A stretch of DNA of 64,000 bases, taken from Paramoeba atlantica (lineage: Eukaryota > Discosea). Position numbers and translations under genes: made by a program. Location: positions 124,001 through 188,000 of the forward strand of contig CDRNVI010000170.1 of assembly GCA_977017575.1 (NCBI GenBank). The letters run 5' to 3'. Shown piece by piece: positions 1-9,794 of the stretch. Below the pieces are notes generated by a model. The model was not told where the DNA came from. It made no database searches and saw only the letters and a program-made list of their open reading frames with translations. Position 1 is the stretch's first letter; each line of letters begins with the position of its first letter.

Positions 1-546
1 AATTTTCGAACCTCTGATCCGAAAAATCAAATCAGCAATCGTAGGGAGCTGGTAGTCTGGGGCTTCTGATTTCGCATTCACCCCTCTCAGGTCCATACAA
101 AGCCGAATATCATCTTCCTTCTTGCCACCTGAAACCTTGGGAGCTGCTACTAGAGGGGTGTTCCAGAGATTTCGCACTGAGGACACATCCTCCAGAGGAA
201 CTATCCACCCTTTTTCCAACCATTCAGTAACTCTCTGTTGAACTTTGCCACTTAATCTTTCTGGAATCGGGTACTGTCGCGTAAAAACCGGCTTTGGATC
301 GAGCAATGAAATCGAAAAATGCGAATTCCTGATATTACAACAAGTCCCATCAGGCAATCTCTGATTCTCTTCAAGAACTTCTTTAATCCCTCCCATTATT
401 TTCTCAACTTCATTCTCAGGCAGGCGTGTCTCTTCAGATGGCCCACTCCATCCCTCTTTGTCCGCTAAGTTAGTCTCATGGAACAACTTCTTCCTTTCTG
501 GGAACACTGGTGGGATTCCTTCGATTTCAACACCAAGTCGCTCCAT
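1..546 (-). CDS. Ty3-like element A: reverse transcriptase, N-terminal part (cut by window edge)
   Basis: An open frame runs from an ATG at 546 to the first base of the window (182 codons, no stop). The last third reads like the start of a Ty3/gypsy reverse transcriptase: a tryptophan/proline-rich lead-in, then a lysine-rich turn, then RLCMDLRGVN (about residues 151-160), which is the family's R-hydrophobic-C-x-D-hR-x-LN block, then LPTI. The catalytic YxDD box would lie left of the window. The frame begins one base downstream of the protease frame and overlaps it by 20 bases, so it is reached by a +1 shift or by restart at the ATG inside the protease end. No neighbouring LTR is visible. The assignment to a Ty3-like retroelement is by motif reading; clade is not determined. 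Confidence 0.8.
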   Translation of the reverse strand, partial: MERLGVEIEGIPPVFPERKKLFHETNLADKEGWSGPSEETRLPENEVEKIMGGIKEVLEENQRLPDGTCCNIRNSHFSISLLDPKPVFTRQYPIPERLSGKVQQRVTEWLEKGWIVPLEDVSSVRNLWNTPLVAAPKVSGGKKEDDIRLCMDLRGVNAKSEAPDYQLPTIADLIFRIRGSKI

Positions 547-1123
547 CAGCCGCACTCAAAAGTACTCGATCTTTCCCTAAACCAGGTAAAGTCCAAATCA
601 AAATCTCAGCTTGGCCTTGGATTGTTGAAACTTTGACTTTCTTTGCTGTGTCTGTTTCTTGAACACATCCAGAAATTCCTCGGACTCGAAAATTTCTCTT
701 CACTAAATCTCCTTCTAAACGGTCAAAAACAGAAGGGTCAGCGAGTGTTGCACTTGCTCCTGAGTCAAAGATCGCCCACACTTCCACATCATTCCTCCCA
801 AGAGAGATTGGAATCTTGGGGAGCCCATCCGTATCTTCTTCCACCCCCAAACCAAAAAATCCTTCTTCAGTTAAAGCTAAATAAGCTTCCTCATCCTCAA
901 AATCAGATGTTGAAACATCAGTTCCAGGGACCCCCAGGTTTGATTCCTCTTCGGCAAGTCCAGCCAACCTCGGTTCAGCTTTCTTTTTTGGACACCCATT
1001 TGCATAGTGACCCTTTTCCCGACAAGAGAAACATCTTATCTTGGCCAAATCGCGTCCTCTCCTCTCTTGAGGCTCATCTCTGCGCAATTGCTGCCATGGA
1101 CCTTTACCTTCTGCTCCACCCCC
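527..1123 (-). CDS. Ty3-like element A: second zinc knuckle and aspartic protease
   Basis: This frame is open from directly after the gag UGA (1124-1126) to a UGA at 527. It carries a CCHC zinc knuckle (CFSCREKGHYANGC) that should bind the element's RNA. After an acidic linker comes a retropepsin: the catalytic motif FDSGASATLAD with flap-like and C-terminal hydrophobic segments. Retropepsins act as homodimers that cut the Gag-Pol polyprotein in the virus-like particle. The first Met shown by simple ORF callers is a non-ATG codon, so the protein is best understood as the continuation of gag. The frame ends with the overlap into reverse transcriptase. Confidence 0.75.
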   Translation of the reverse strand, partial: GGGAEGKGPWQQLRRDEPQERRGRDLAKIRCFSCREKGHYANGCPKKKAEPRLAGLAEEESNLGVPGTDVSTSDFEDEEAYLALTEEGFFGLGVEEDTDGLPKIPISLGRNDVEVWAIFDSGASATLADPSVFDRLEGDLVKRNFRVRGISGCVQETDTAKKVKVSTIQGQAEILIWTLPGLGKDRVLLSAADGATWC

Positions 1124-2185
1124 TCAAGCCCAACACTCTTTCTCAAGATGGCCAGGTTTCCCACAATTCCGGCAGTTTGTTGGTCTCCTTGGCTCTACAG
1201 GACCAGGGGCACAAAAATGGTTAAGCAGGGCTGAACCCTCCCTTGCAGCTCCAATATCAATCAGATTGGTTACAGAGATTCGTGGCTCAAAAAGGTAGTC
1301 ACTTCCACACAATAATTCCCAGAAGGGCTGATAACCTGGGAGAACTGCTTTTTCCAAAAGCTCCTTCGCCTCTCGAGAACGAGGATCTGTCCCTGAAGCT
1401 GCTACCAGCAGATTAAACTGATACCCAAATGCGTCGAGTCTCTCACTTGGCTTTTGCTGGAGACTTTTCAAAGCTTTCAAAATCACCAACTTCCACCTTG
1501 GACCTAGCAACTTTACTGGAACCAACGCGAGCAATTCACGGAATGGACGGTTTTCTCTCATCTTTAGAAACCCACTGATCAAACTGGGTGTGGCTTCGAA
1601 CAGATATCTCTTTCGATCAGGCTCTGGGACACATTGGTTCTCCATACAGGAATGGAAGCGAAAAACAAAATCGAGCAACTGGAAAATCGTGACTTTTTCT
1701 TGCAGTTTCGGCAAATCTTGGATTTGGGGCAGTCTTTTCTTGTCTTTTGGCTTTTGTTGTTTCTCTACCCCAATTACATCATAAGCCATCAAAGTACTTC
1801 TCAAGCTCGTCAACCTCCGGTTGACTAGTTCAACCCTCGCCCTTTCCATGGCTGACAAACTATCTTTCAACAAAAGAGCCGTATTCTCTTTTCGTAAAAC
1901 TCGACACTTCTCTTGAAGGGCCTCAGCCTCCTCAAAATCTTCCTCTTTCTCTACAGATTTGGAGGACTTCTGTACCGTCGAACTTGTACCCAGCGAACTC
2001 GATAAACTTGATTGCTCTGGTTCCGAACCAATCGAAACCAATCCTTGATTCGAACACATCGAACTCGATCCTCGATTCGAACACATCAAATGTCTTTTCA
2101 TGGATCCAAGCTCCGTACAAAACGAAACTTCTTCATCAAAAATTGACAACACATCGTCAAGCGAATCAAATAATTCAAATGACAT
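1124..2185 (-). CDS. Ty3-like element A: Gag with CCHC zinc knuckle
   Basis: A 353-codon frame starts at a true ATG (2183-2185). A Ser/Gln-rich and coiled-coil-like N-terminus (Glu/Lys/Leu heptads around residues 75-120) precedes a capsid-like helical region. The C-terminus carries CRNCGKPGHLEKEC, the classical retroelement nucleocapsid knuckle. It stops at a UGA (1124-1126), after which the same frame stays open into a second knuckle and the protease. The stop could be a readthrough codon, as in some retroviruses, or a decayed CGA (Arg) codon, since CGA to TGA is the CpG transition seen everywhere else in this window. Gag forms the virus-like particle core. Confidence 0.75.
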   Translation of the reverse strand: MSFELFDSLDDVLSIFDEEVSFCTELGSMKRHLMCSNRGSSSMCSNQGLVSIGSEPEQSSLSSSLGTSSTVQKSSKSVEKEEDFEEAEALQEKCRVLRKENTALLLKDSLSAMERARVELVNRRLTSLRSTLMAYDVIGVEKQQKPKDKKRLPQIQDLPKLQEKVTIFQLLDFVFRFHSCMENQCVPEPDRKRYLFEATPSLISGFLKMRENRPFRELLALVPVKLLGPRWKLVILKALKSLQQKPSERLDAFGYQFNLLVAASGTDPRSREAKELLEKAVLPGYQPFWELLCGSDYLFEPRISVTNLIDIGAAREGSALLNHFCAPGPVEPRRPTNCRNCGKPGHLEKECWA

Positions 2186-3774
2186 ACTCGACCAAATAAA
2201 AAAGGACTTTCAACCAAAAAAAGTGAATGACCTCCTGACTCCACACCAGACACACAGTCACTCCAACACACAGAGAACAATGGACTCAAGAATGGTCTTC
2301 AAGCGCTTTTTTTATTCTGAAACTCCCAAGTGAGTTTCTTTCTCTTTCTCTTCTTCAGCTAATATCTGAACTCTACAAGTTCATAATTCTTCTCCTTCTT
2401 GAGCTTCATCTTTCACTGAATTCCCCTGGGGCTAAACTAGCACCCTGTGCACAAACAAACTCCTAAGGAGAGGGGTAAGGACAAGCAGAGATATTGGAGA
2501 GGAGACAAAGCAATAGACCTGAATTGAACAAATGGCTGATTCATTTTGTAAACAAATGAGAAATCTTCTCTTGAATGGAATATTACCAGAATCAAAAATG
2601 GAAGCAAAGAATAATCAATTTTGAATTTCCAATCTTGTGTCCACAAGTTCATCTTGCATGATCTGACATCTTTAAAGTAAATTAAAAACCAGAGGAGAAG
2701 AAGGCAAAGAAGAAGGAAGGGGTAAGACAAGAGTGGATGAGGGACAAAATGGGGCGCACAGGAGATGGACAAAAAGCACACACATCATCAGAAGGAATGC
2801 AATATCTCAAAAGATATCCTTGATCAAAGAATCTAAGCACTTTCTGCACATAAAAAGCACTCTTGTACCTCATCATTGTAGTCACCATGATCAAATTCAA
2901 GCATGGTGTGGAAGACCAGCTTGTGGAATTAATGAGGGGAATAGGGGGAAATGGAGAAAGAGAATTTAGGGCTTGAGAAAGAAATAAAAGAGAGAGAGAG
3001 ACACATGAGAATGGAAAGGATGAGAAAGTGAAATTTGATTTAGGAGAAATCTTCAATCCTATCAACAAGAACAGAAGAAAATGATTCTCTAACACCAACT
3101 TTAGGAAATCCAAGGATCTTGAGAGGTGGATGTTATCAAATGAGGAGGTTCAAGGAGATTTCAAAGAAAGTGATGAAGAAATATGAACCCAAGAGGAGCA
3201 GACTAGTAATGCCAATCAGCTCAGTTGGCCAAAAGGATGAATATTTCCCCCCTTGATAAGGGTCACTGAGATCCTCAGGGGATGCAAGGGGGGGTTTGAA
3301 TATTGAGACCTTTTGTCAAGCCACCTTTTGGGCAGTTAAGAGGAAGCAGCCAAGAACCTATTTGAATGTTGAATTGGCCCAATTGGTTCAGATTGCAATC
3401 AGAAAGAAAAGAAGATGGAAGATTGAGATCAAAATAAATAAGGGGGGGGGTTTTGGAGTTGGCTTGAGAAACTCTACTCCAAAAAGGGGAAAAGACCAAA
3501 ACCAAGGATAATCAAGAGGGATAAACAATGGAAAAGAAGGCCAGAGAAAGTACTCAAGAAGTATGCAAAGGAACAGAACAAAGAGGAGACTTCACCAACA
3601 GCAGCATCTCCAGCCTTTTTGTACCAAAGAGAAAGAATGATCTGAGATATGTGAACCACACAGCACAAAAACTGTGAGACTCTGGGAGAAATGTTTCACC
3701 ATCTTCCAAAAGAAAAGGAAAAACCAGAAAAAAAGAAAAAACCAGAAAAACCAGAAAAAAAACAAATAAAATTG
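2186..3774. other. no gene recognised; flank of element A
   Basis: This stretch should hold the 5' leader and perhaps the LTR of element A, but no second LTR copy is in the window to define it. Short open frames here are hydrophobic or purine-run products without recognisable motifs. Purine-rich tracts appear near 2980-3010 and 3440-3560. Confidence 0.4.
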
Positions 3775-4157
3775 TTAAACTTTCCAGAAAATCAGGTTCC
3801 TTCCAGGCCAAAAGACTAATTAGGCCCTCTTTTTTTGAAGCCACTGGTGGGTGGAGGGGAGATTTTTTTTGATAAACTTTTTAATAAAGATCTTTTAAAC
3901 AAGAATATCAAGAAATATTTGTCCAAATATTGTTTTTTGAAAAAAAAAATTGAGTCACCAAAAAAAAAAAAACATCATTTTTCAAAAGGACTAATTAATC
4001 CTCAATCATGTGCCTGCTCATATGGTCAGCAAAGCAACCTGAACAAAAAATGAGTGTTTGATCACAGGAGCAATAGGTTTGAACTTTCTTTGTACAATTT
4101 GTCCCATTTGCATCTACTCTTCTGGTACTCTTGTCTGGCTTCAGTCCAATTACCATT

Positions 4158-4760
4158 TCACCAAACTCCAGCAAAGTTGGGCTTGATCATCAGATGATGT
4201 TCTACACGAGTTGGGAGTGGTATTCGCAGGTTATAGCCTTCATCCAAGGGATGATTCTGAGAGAGTAAACCTTGGGCAACCTCAAAACGAAATTCTGCAA
4301 AGGAGAGCTCTTTGGCTTGGGGGAAAAAGTGCTGAAATATGAGGAAGGCATTGACTTCCACAACTACAAGAATGAAAGCAAACTGCCTGTGGACCCATTT
4401 TTTGGTCTTCCAGGAACTCTCCAAGGAGAGAGAACCTTGCCTCAGTTGGTTGTGATCATCCACACAATGCCTGGTTTGATAGTAAAAGTCAAGAGGCTGA
4501 GTATATCACAGGGAGAGTCTTTGGCCTTCAAGCTTGCAATTTCGTGGGCAACCAGTGGGAAAAGAAGTTCCCCAGGTATTAATCATTATAGAAGAGTGAT
4601 GAACATCTTGGAAAGCCTCCACATAGAATTTATAACCTCTCAGAGATCCTTTCTTCACTTTCACACATAACCAGGTTCCTTCTCCTTGAGGTGTGCAACA
4701 ATCTCTTCCCCTGGAATTCCTTTGGGCCAATATCGTTTTTTCTTCACAACTGAAGTACAA
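4158..4760 (-). pseudogene. piggyBac transposase, C-terminal part (frameshifted)
   Basis: Two overlapping frames carry the C-terminal third of the DDE-type piggyBac transposase domain. The upstream part (4506-4760) follows the second catalytic Asp and includes the K-K-x-R-Y-W-P-like strand in a shifted frame. The downstream part (4158-4463) begins with DDHNQLRQGSLSLESSWKTK and continues with a W-x-H-R-Q-F-A-F helix and E-V-N-A. In family terms the first of these is the third catalytic Asp region (VDxxDQ-like) and the second is the conserved SWKTKRW...HRQFAF block. At least two frameshifts separate these segments from each other and from the catalytic core. Confidence 0.75.
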
Positions 4761-4772
4761 TACAATCCCTTC

Positions 4773-5402
4773 TCAAAGAAGTTGAATACAACCTTCCAAC
4801 ACACAAAAACCACTATCCAAAGCAACTACTCGACCAGTTCCCCAAATTTCCTCAGTCATTCTAAGCATTAAACCAACAGTTTTCGCTCCAGAACCAGATG
4901 GAGGTTGAAACTTGGGCAGGCCCATTTCAGGAGGATGGGACTTTCCTTCCACAATTTCAAGAAAGAATATCACTCTAGTCTCCCCACAACCAATTGTATG
5001 ATATTCATTTCCAAAAGGATGAGGTTCCTTCTGAACAAACATCCAACCAGGAGCCCATTTACAGAACCACACCACCATAGACTCATCCAGACAGACCTGC
5101 CAACTTGGAACAAAGATGGTCTTCATCTTCTCGTTAAAAGCAGCAATCAGGGGTCGAATTTCCCACATACGGTCTGTGTAAGAGGGTTTTGCAGAGAGAG
5201 GAGCAAGTTTAAGAGAGGAAACAATCATATCAAACTGATTTCTACTGATATATTTCCCAAGATAAGGCAGTGTACCATGCAAGGAAGATCCAGCTGAATC
5301 CTTTGAAATTCGAAAAAAATCCCTTCTTTTATGTCCTGGGTAGAAAGACATAATCTGGCACAAGGCAATAAAATCAAGCATTTCAGCTTCAGTGAAGTTC
5401 AA
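4773..5402 (-). pseudogene. piggyBac transposase, catalytic core
   Basis: A 209-codon frame covers the first two catalytic Asp residues of a piggyBac/PGBD-type DDD transposase. CLDESMVVWFCK matches the family's first Asp (xxDExxxxFxGR-like), and VALDSGFCVLEGC matches the second (CDNxFTS-like). Between them is the G-x-E-Y-H-T block and a Gly/Pro-rich hinge. The frame ends abruptly just after the second Asp, and the protein continues in another frame (4158-4760). This kind of DE-SMV...DSGF core resembles PGBD-type proteins of protists and algae more than the insect element; that is family knowledge, not a search result. Confidence 0.8.
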
Positions 5403-5550
5403 AGAATGGTTAAACTCATTTTTGTTGCTTTCAGCACATCAGTTTTTAGAAAGGTTAGAGGCAGAACTTGGAGAAAAATATCGAGGGGAGTGGGGACATA
5501 AACAGCATCAAAGCGAATTCTTGTACAGGCCTTGAAGTCTTGTGCTCCTA

Positions 5551-6117
5551 TCACAGCACGAGCATCAGTTGTTGAGGAAGACCACTCAGAAACACAAAGG
5601 AAAGATCATTTTCAACGAGTTCTGCTGCATTGTCTTCCCCTTCCTCCTCAATATCAGAGCAAGATTCAGTATCTTCATCATCAGTATCAGATGAGCCCAA
5701 AACAGGCACAGAGGTTGTTGATGCCTGGGATGAACCAGAACTTGATCCTCCTGAGCCAGAAGAGGATGATGAAGATGAAGATGGATGAGTTGAAGTCCCA
5801 CAACCCTCTGAGACATCCGCTTCTCCAACAAACTTCAAATTTTCAGGGAGAGCCAGAAGGTAATCATTCTGGAAGACAGGAGAATGAAGCAAAACTACCA
5901 TCTGAGATTTCCTGTCATAGTTCTGAAGTTCCACCCTTTTCACCCTGAGTGAAGAGAGAGATGCTCCTTGATATTGGTCACCAAAATGTTTCCTTACAAG
6001 ATGAGAAGGGCAAAGGTTCACAGCTTTGCAGAACCAAATAGTATCCTCCTTCAATTCTTCAATTCTTGGAGAAGTTGATCCAGAACTCATTTTTCTCACC
6101 ACTGTAACTTTTTTCAT
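5551..6117 (-). pseudogene. piggyBac transposase, N-terminal acidic region
   Basis: The frame starts with an ATG at 6117. It has a basic N-terminus, a folded-looking stretch (residues 20-95), then a Ser-rich and strongly acidic segment (DTDDEDTESCSDIEEEGED), as is usual ahead of the piggyBac catalytic core. The piece after it (about 5403-5550) continues in a different frame into the Pro-Leu-Asp-hydrophobic helix that normally leads to the DDD domain. Read with the two pieces downstream, this was a single transposase gene of about 650 codons. Confidence 0.65.
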
Positions 6118-6301
6118 TCAGACTTTCTGAGAAAGGCATTGTGATGAAAATCAAGAAAAAACCTCAAAGAAACACAAAAGAAAGTCAAAAAAAAAAAAAA
6201 GTTCAAAAATGTGCTTTATTTTGGCCAACAAACAGGAGCCTAATTAGGCCCAAAAAGACTAATTAGGCCCCCCTGGAAGGAACCCGATATAATATTGTTA
6301 A

Positions 6302-6611
6302 CCAAAATAAACCTGATCAAATTGTGCAATATCTTGATGCAATAAATGAGGAAATATATAATATATTTGTTCTCATTCTCACTTCTAATCTAAGAGAAGG
6401 AAAGAAAAGATTGAAGAAGAGATAAAAAAAAATGAAAAAATTCACTATGTGAGAATTGAACCTGTTAGATGAATAGATGGTTCTTGCCCTTCTCCTTATT
6501 CTCCTAAGGTTTGAAAAAGAAGTTTTTCAATCCCCCTCCTTTGAAACAAAAATAGAAGACATTATTTGAAAAATAACTTTCTTCAAAAGAACAATGAACC
6601 CCCAGAATTTT
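6302..6611. other. no gene; AT-rich flank of the piggyBac-like element
   Basis: No coding motif, RNA gene or repeat pair was recognised between the TTAA at 6298 and the hairpin repeat at 6612. Confidence 0.4.
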
Positions 6612-6660
6612 CATACTCTCTGGGTGCTAATTTGAAAATTTGTACCCAGAGAGAGTATAA
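6612..6660 (+). repeat. hairpin repeat family HP, copy 1
   Basis: CATACTCTCTGGGT (6612-6625) and its near inverse (6644-6659) enclose an 18-nt loop, GCTAATTTGAAAATTTGT. Three more copies with the same stem and a matching or reverse-complement loop lie at 9749, 29821 and 31733. I define this copy as forward. Confidence 0.8.
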
Positions 6661-7089
6661 GTCTTCTTGCTTGAGGTCATTTGAGTTTTGCTTGTATTGC
6701 CACTGAACAAGGAAAGAACCAAAATAGTCACTTCTTCAAAAAAGATCAAAAGAAATGAGTTCTCTGTTCAAAAAAAAAATGTGAAAAAGGAGGTGAAAAG
6801 AAAAGATAAAGAAGATAAAAACTAGTAAGAAAAAGAAAGAAAAAAGAACCTTGTGTCTTTACCTCTCACAGCTTAATAGATGGTCTCCCTGATCCAGTGT
6901 CCCCTCAAGGTAAAATGATTCCCATTTCTCTCAAAGTTCTTGTTTCTCAAAAGACAAAGGGAATGCCAAATCAAAGAAAGGTCCCAACATTGAACTGAAC
7001 TGGGGTGAGTCATAAAATAATTAAAGAAATAATTGATATTCTCAAGGATCCACCAGGTCTAATCCTCTTAAATAACATCAAAGAAATAA

Positions 7090-7190
7090 TAGTGTTGTTT
7101 GAACAATATCAAAAGAACTATTTAACTTGTTCATATATAAAACTCCTTACAATCCATTCAATTTGTTTTGCCTTTCTCAATCTTGGATAT
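7090..7190 (+). repeat. diverged repeat pair member 1
   Basis: The block TTGTTTGAACAATATCAAAA..., then a run ending TTTGTTCATA, AAACTCC and TTCAATTTGTT, is also seen at 8155-8255 with small indels. It is flanked by purine tracts in both places. Origin unknown. Confidence 0.55.
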
Positions 7191-8154
7191 TAATCACAAG
7201 CACAAAGTGGAGACATTATCATCACAACAAGACACTCCCTCAACAGGTATTCAACAAAACCAAATAACCCATAACCCAAATATCCAACCAAGAAACAACC
7301 ACCTCTAAAAACCACCAACAAATAACAAACAACAAAACAATAAAACAACAATCCCCCCACAAACAATGCACAATACTCCAGGAACAACAAAACACAAAAT
7401 AAAGAAGGGGGGAAAACCTGGTGTGATAACAAGGACAAAACAATAGTGGTGACAACAACTTGCACAGCAGAAAGTGCCTTTGGTGAGAAGGTGGAAAATC
7501 AGAAAGGTGCCAAGTGTATTTTTCTACCCCATCATGAATTCTCCATTATTGTTTGTGTTAAAAACCACCCACTCTCACTCCCTTCATTCAAAAGGAAAGT
7601 CAATCAAAAAATTCAAAATAAAAAACAAAAGGAAAGGGGAAGGAGGAAAGGAAAAAAAAGAAAAAGGAGGAAAAGAGGGGGAAAAACAAAAGAGATAAGA
7701 AGAAAAAAGGTAAAAAAGGGAGAAAAAGGGGAAAGATAAGAAAGAAACAGGAAGAAAAGAAGAAAAAACCTCTGATTGAAAGCAGATCAATCAAAGAAAA
7801 GAACCCTTTTCAATGTAATAGATAAGAATGGAAAATGTGGAACACTTTTGTCTCTGTTCTAAAATAAAAGATTAAACAAAAGAAAAGGAAGGAAGAAAAA
7901 AAAAGAAAGAAAAAAAAAAGAGAAAAAACAAAGAAAAAAGAGAAGAAAAAAAAGAAAGAAAAAAAACAAAAAAAAAGAAGAAAAAAAAAGAAAAAAAAGA
8001 ACCTCATCTGGTGGGATCTCAAGTCTCCCTGACTCCCTAACTCCTCAGCTCCTCTCTCTCTCTCTCTTTCTCTCTCTTACCAAGAATTGAATCATCTTCT
8101 GGGACATTCCAATTCTTTGAGGGTCCCAAATCGCTGAAAAATGTCAAAGAAGAA

Positions 8155-8255
8155 AAAAGAATTGTTTGAACAAATCAAAAGGACTTTTTAATTTGTTCAT
8201 AAAACTCCAAAACATCACCACAAAATCCCTTCAATTGTTCTGTCTTTCTTGTTTT
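8155..8255 (+). repeat. diverged repeat pair member 2
   Basis: Homologous to 7090-7190: the same order of TTGTTTGAACAA, AATTTGTTCATA, AAACTCC and TTCAATTGTTCTG blocks. Probably a dispersed or locally duplicated element of unknown kind. Confidence 0.55.
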
Positions 8256-8629
8256 TTGGTTATATTGTCATCTAACAGAAAAAGAAAAAAGAAAAGAAAG
8301 AAAAATTAGTTTTCCAATTAAAAAAAAACAAAGAAAAACAAAGAAAAGAAAAAAAACACATTACAAAACACCCAACAAAATAAAGGTTTTTGATCTTAAG
8401 AAAAAGAGAACAAAAAAAGAAAGAAAAAGAAAAAGAAAAAAAGAAAAAAATACATTTGAACAAGATTCGTGAGTTGAGTGGTCATGTGAATGAATTCTTA
8501 CTGAAATACCTACAAAGAGAAAAGAAAGAAAGAAGAAAGAAAGAAAAAAGAAAGAAAGAAGAGGGAAAGAAAGAAAGAAAGAAAGAAGAGGGAAAGAAAA
8601 GAAATAAAAAAAAAAAATATTATGAAAGG

Positions 8630-8670
<41 letters not shown>

Positions 8671-8879
8671 GAGAGGGAGAGAAGAAAAAGAGAAAGAGAG
8701 AGAAAAGTGAGAGAGAAAAGAGAGAGAGAAAGAAAGAAAAGAAAAATAATCATCAGAACAGTATAATTTATCCAAAAAATAATCAGAAGAAAAAAAAGAA
8801 AAAAAAGAAAGAAAAAGAAAAGAAAAACATTTGAAGAAGATCAGAGGGTGTGCAAAATTAATTCAACAGGCATTGCCCA

Positions 8880-9050
8880 CTGAGATAGTTGTCCGCCAAA
8901 AGCCTTTTTTAACAAATAATAGAGAGAAGAGAGAAGAGAGAAGAGAGAGAGAAAGAAAAAGCGGAAGAGAAAGAGAAAGAGAAGAGGAGAAGAGAGAGAG
9001 AGGAGAGAAGGAGAGAAGGAGAGAAGGAGAGAAGAAGAAAGAGAGAGAAG
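8880..9050 (+). repeat. duplicated block with GA tract, copy 1
   Basis: It starts with GAGATAGTTGTCCGCC, then AAAAGCCTTTTTTAACAAAT, then a GA-rich tract. Copy 2 is at 9444-9606. In the two readable differences outside the GA tract, CCG here is TTG in copy 2 and AGCGGA here is AGCAGA, so both CpGs are lost in copy 2. Confidence 0.7.
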
Positions 9051-9443
9051 AATTAAATATGATAAAATTATTAAAAGAATAATAAAAGAAAGAAAAAAAA
9101 AAATAATAAAATAATAAAATAAAATAAAAATAAAAATAAAAATGAAAATAAAAATAAAAATAAAATAAAAATAAAAATAAAACAAAATAAAAAATAAAAA
9201 ATAAAAAAAAAAACATGATTTGGACATGAAGATTTTCAATTTCTAATGGAACAGCCCTCTCAAAGTATTGTCAGAAAGATCACTAGAAAGAGAAGAGAGA
9301 GAAGAGAGAGGGAGAGAAAAGGGGAGAGAGAAAGAGAGAGAAGAATGAAAAAGTTAAAAGAAAAAGAAAAGAAAAAAAAGAAAAAGAAAAAGAAAAAAGA
9401 AAAAAGAAAAAGAAAAAGAAACAAATAAAACAAGAGAAGAAAG

Positions 9444-9606
9444 GAGATAGTTGTTTGCCAAAAGCCTTTTTTAACAAATAATAGAAAGAGAGAAGAGAAA
9501 GAGAGAAGAGAGAAGAGAGAGAGAAAGAAAAAGCAGAAGAGAAAGAGAAAGAGAAGAGGAGAGGAGAGAGAGAGGAGAGAAGGAGAGAATGAGAAAGAGA
9601 GAGAAG
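9444..9606 (+). repeat. duplicated block with GA tract, copy 2
   Basis: Second copy of the 8880-9050 block: GAGATAGTTGTTTGCC followed by the same AAAAGCC/TTAACAAATAATAG stretch and GA tract. It has lost the CpGs present in copy 1. Confidence 0.7.
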
Positions 9607-9748
9607 AAGAAGAAGAGAAGCAAAAAAACAGAGGTTGTGTGTTGCTCACCCTCCTCTCCCATTCTCTCTCCCCCCCCCCAAGAACCCCCCCTCTTGCTCT
9701 TCCATTTTTTGTTTTCCATTGTGATTGTGGGTATTTGTAATTTTTTTT

Positions 9749-9794
9749 CATACTCTCTGGGTTCAAATTTTCAGATTCACATCCAGAGAGTATG
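9749..9794 (-). repeat. hairpin repeat family HP, copy 2
   Basis: CATACTCTCTGGGT (9749-9762) pairs with ATCCAGAGAGTATG (9781-9794). The loop is the reverse complement of copy 1's loop with a few changes, so the element sits in the opposite orientation. Confidence 0.8.

Larger units (their letters stand above)
3795..6284 (-). mobile_element. piggyBac-like DNA transposon, decayed
   Basis: A transposase relic is bracketed by inverted repeats. The left arm (3795-3807, GGTTCCTTCCAGG) is a perfect 13-bp inverse of the right arm (6272-6284). Both arms are followed inward by one or two copies of a GACTAATTAGGCCC motif (3813-3826; 6237-6270). TTAA, the piggyBac target, occurs outside both arms (3775-3778 and 6298-6301), but 13-16 bp away rather than directly adjacent. 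The true ends may therefore lie at those TTAA sites, or the nearby TTAA may be chance in AT-rich DNA. The element is non-functional because its transposase is broken by frameshifts. Confidence 0.7.
6661..9748. repeat. low-complexity purine (GA/GAAA)-rich region, no gene
   Basis: Long runs of AAAG, GAGA and GAAAA dominate 7610-8010, 8280-8760 and 8920-9210. Both strands give long open frames made only of Lys/Glu/Arg or Phe/Leu/Ser, which are compositional artefacts. Embedded are two diverged copies of a unique-sequence module (7090-7190 and 8155-8255, both with TTGTTTGAACAA followed by ATTTGTTCATA-like text) and one half of a duplicated block (8880-9050 paired with 9444-9606). Confidence 0.7.

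Noticed and set aside
9749..9794. Rho-independent-type terminator
   Set aside because: Stem-loop termination of this kind is bacterial; the dispersed family with a conserved asymmetric loop fits a repeat better.
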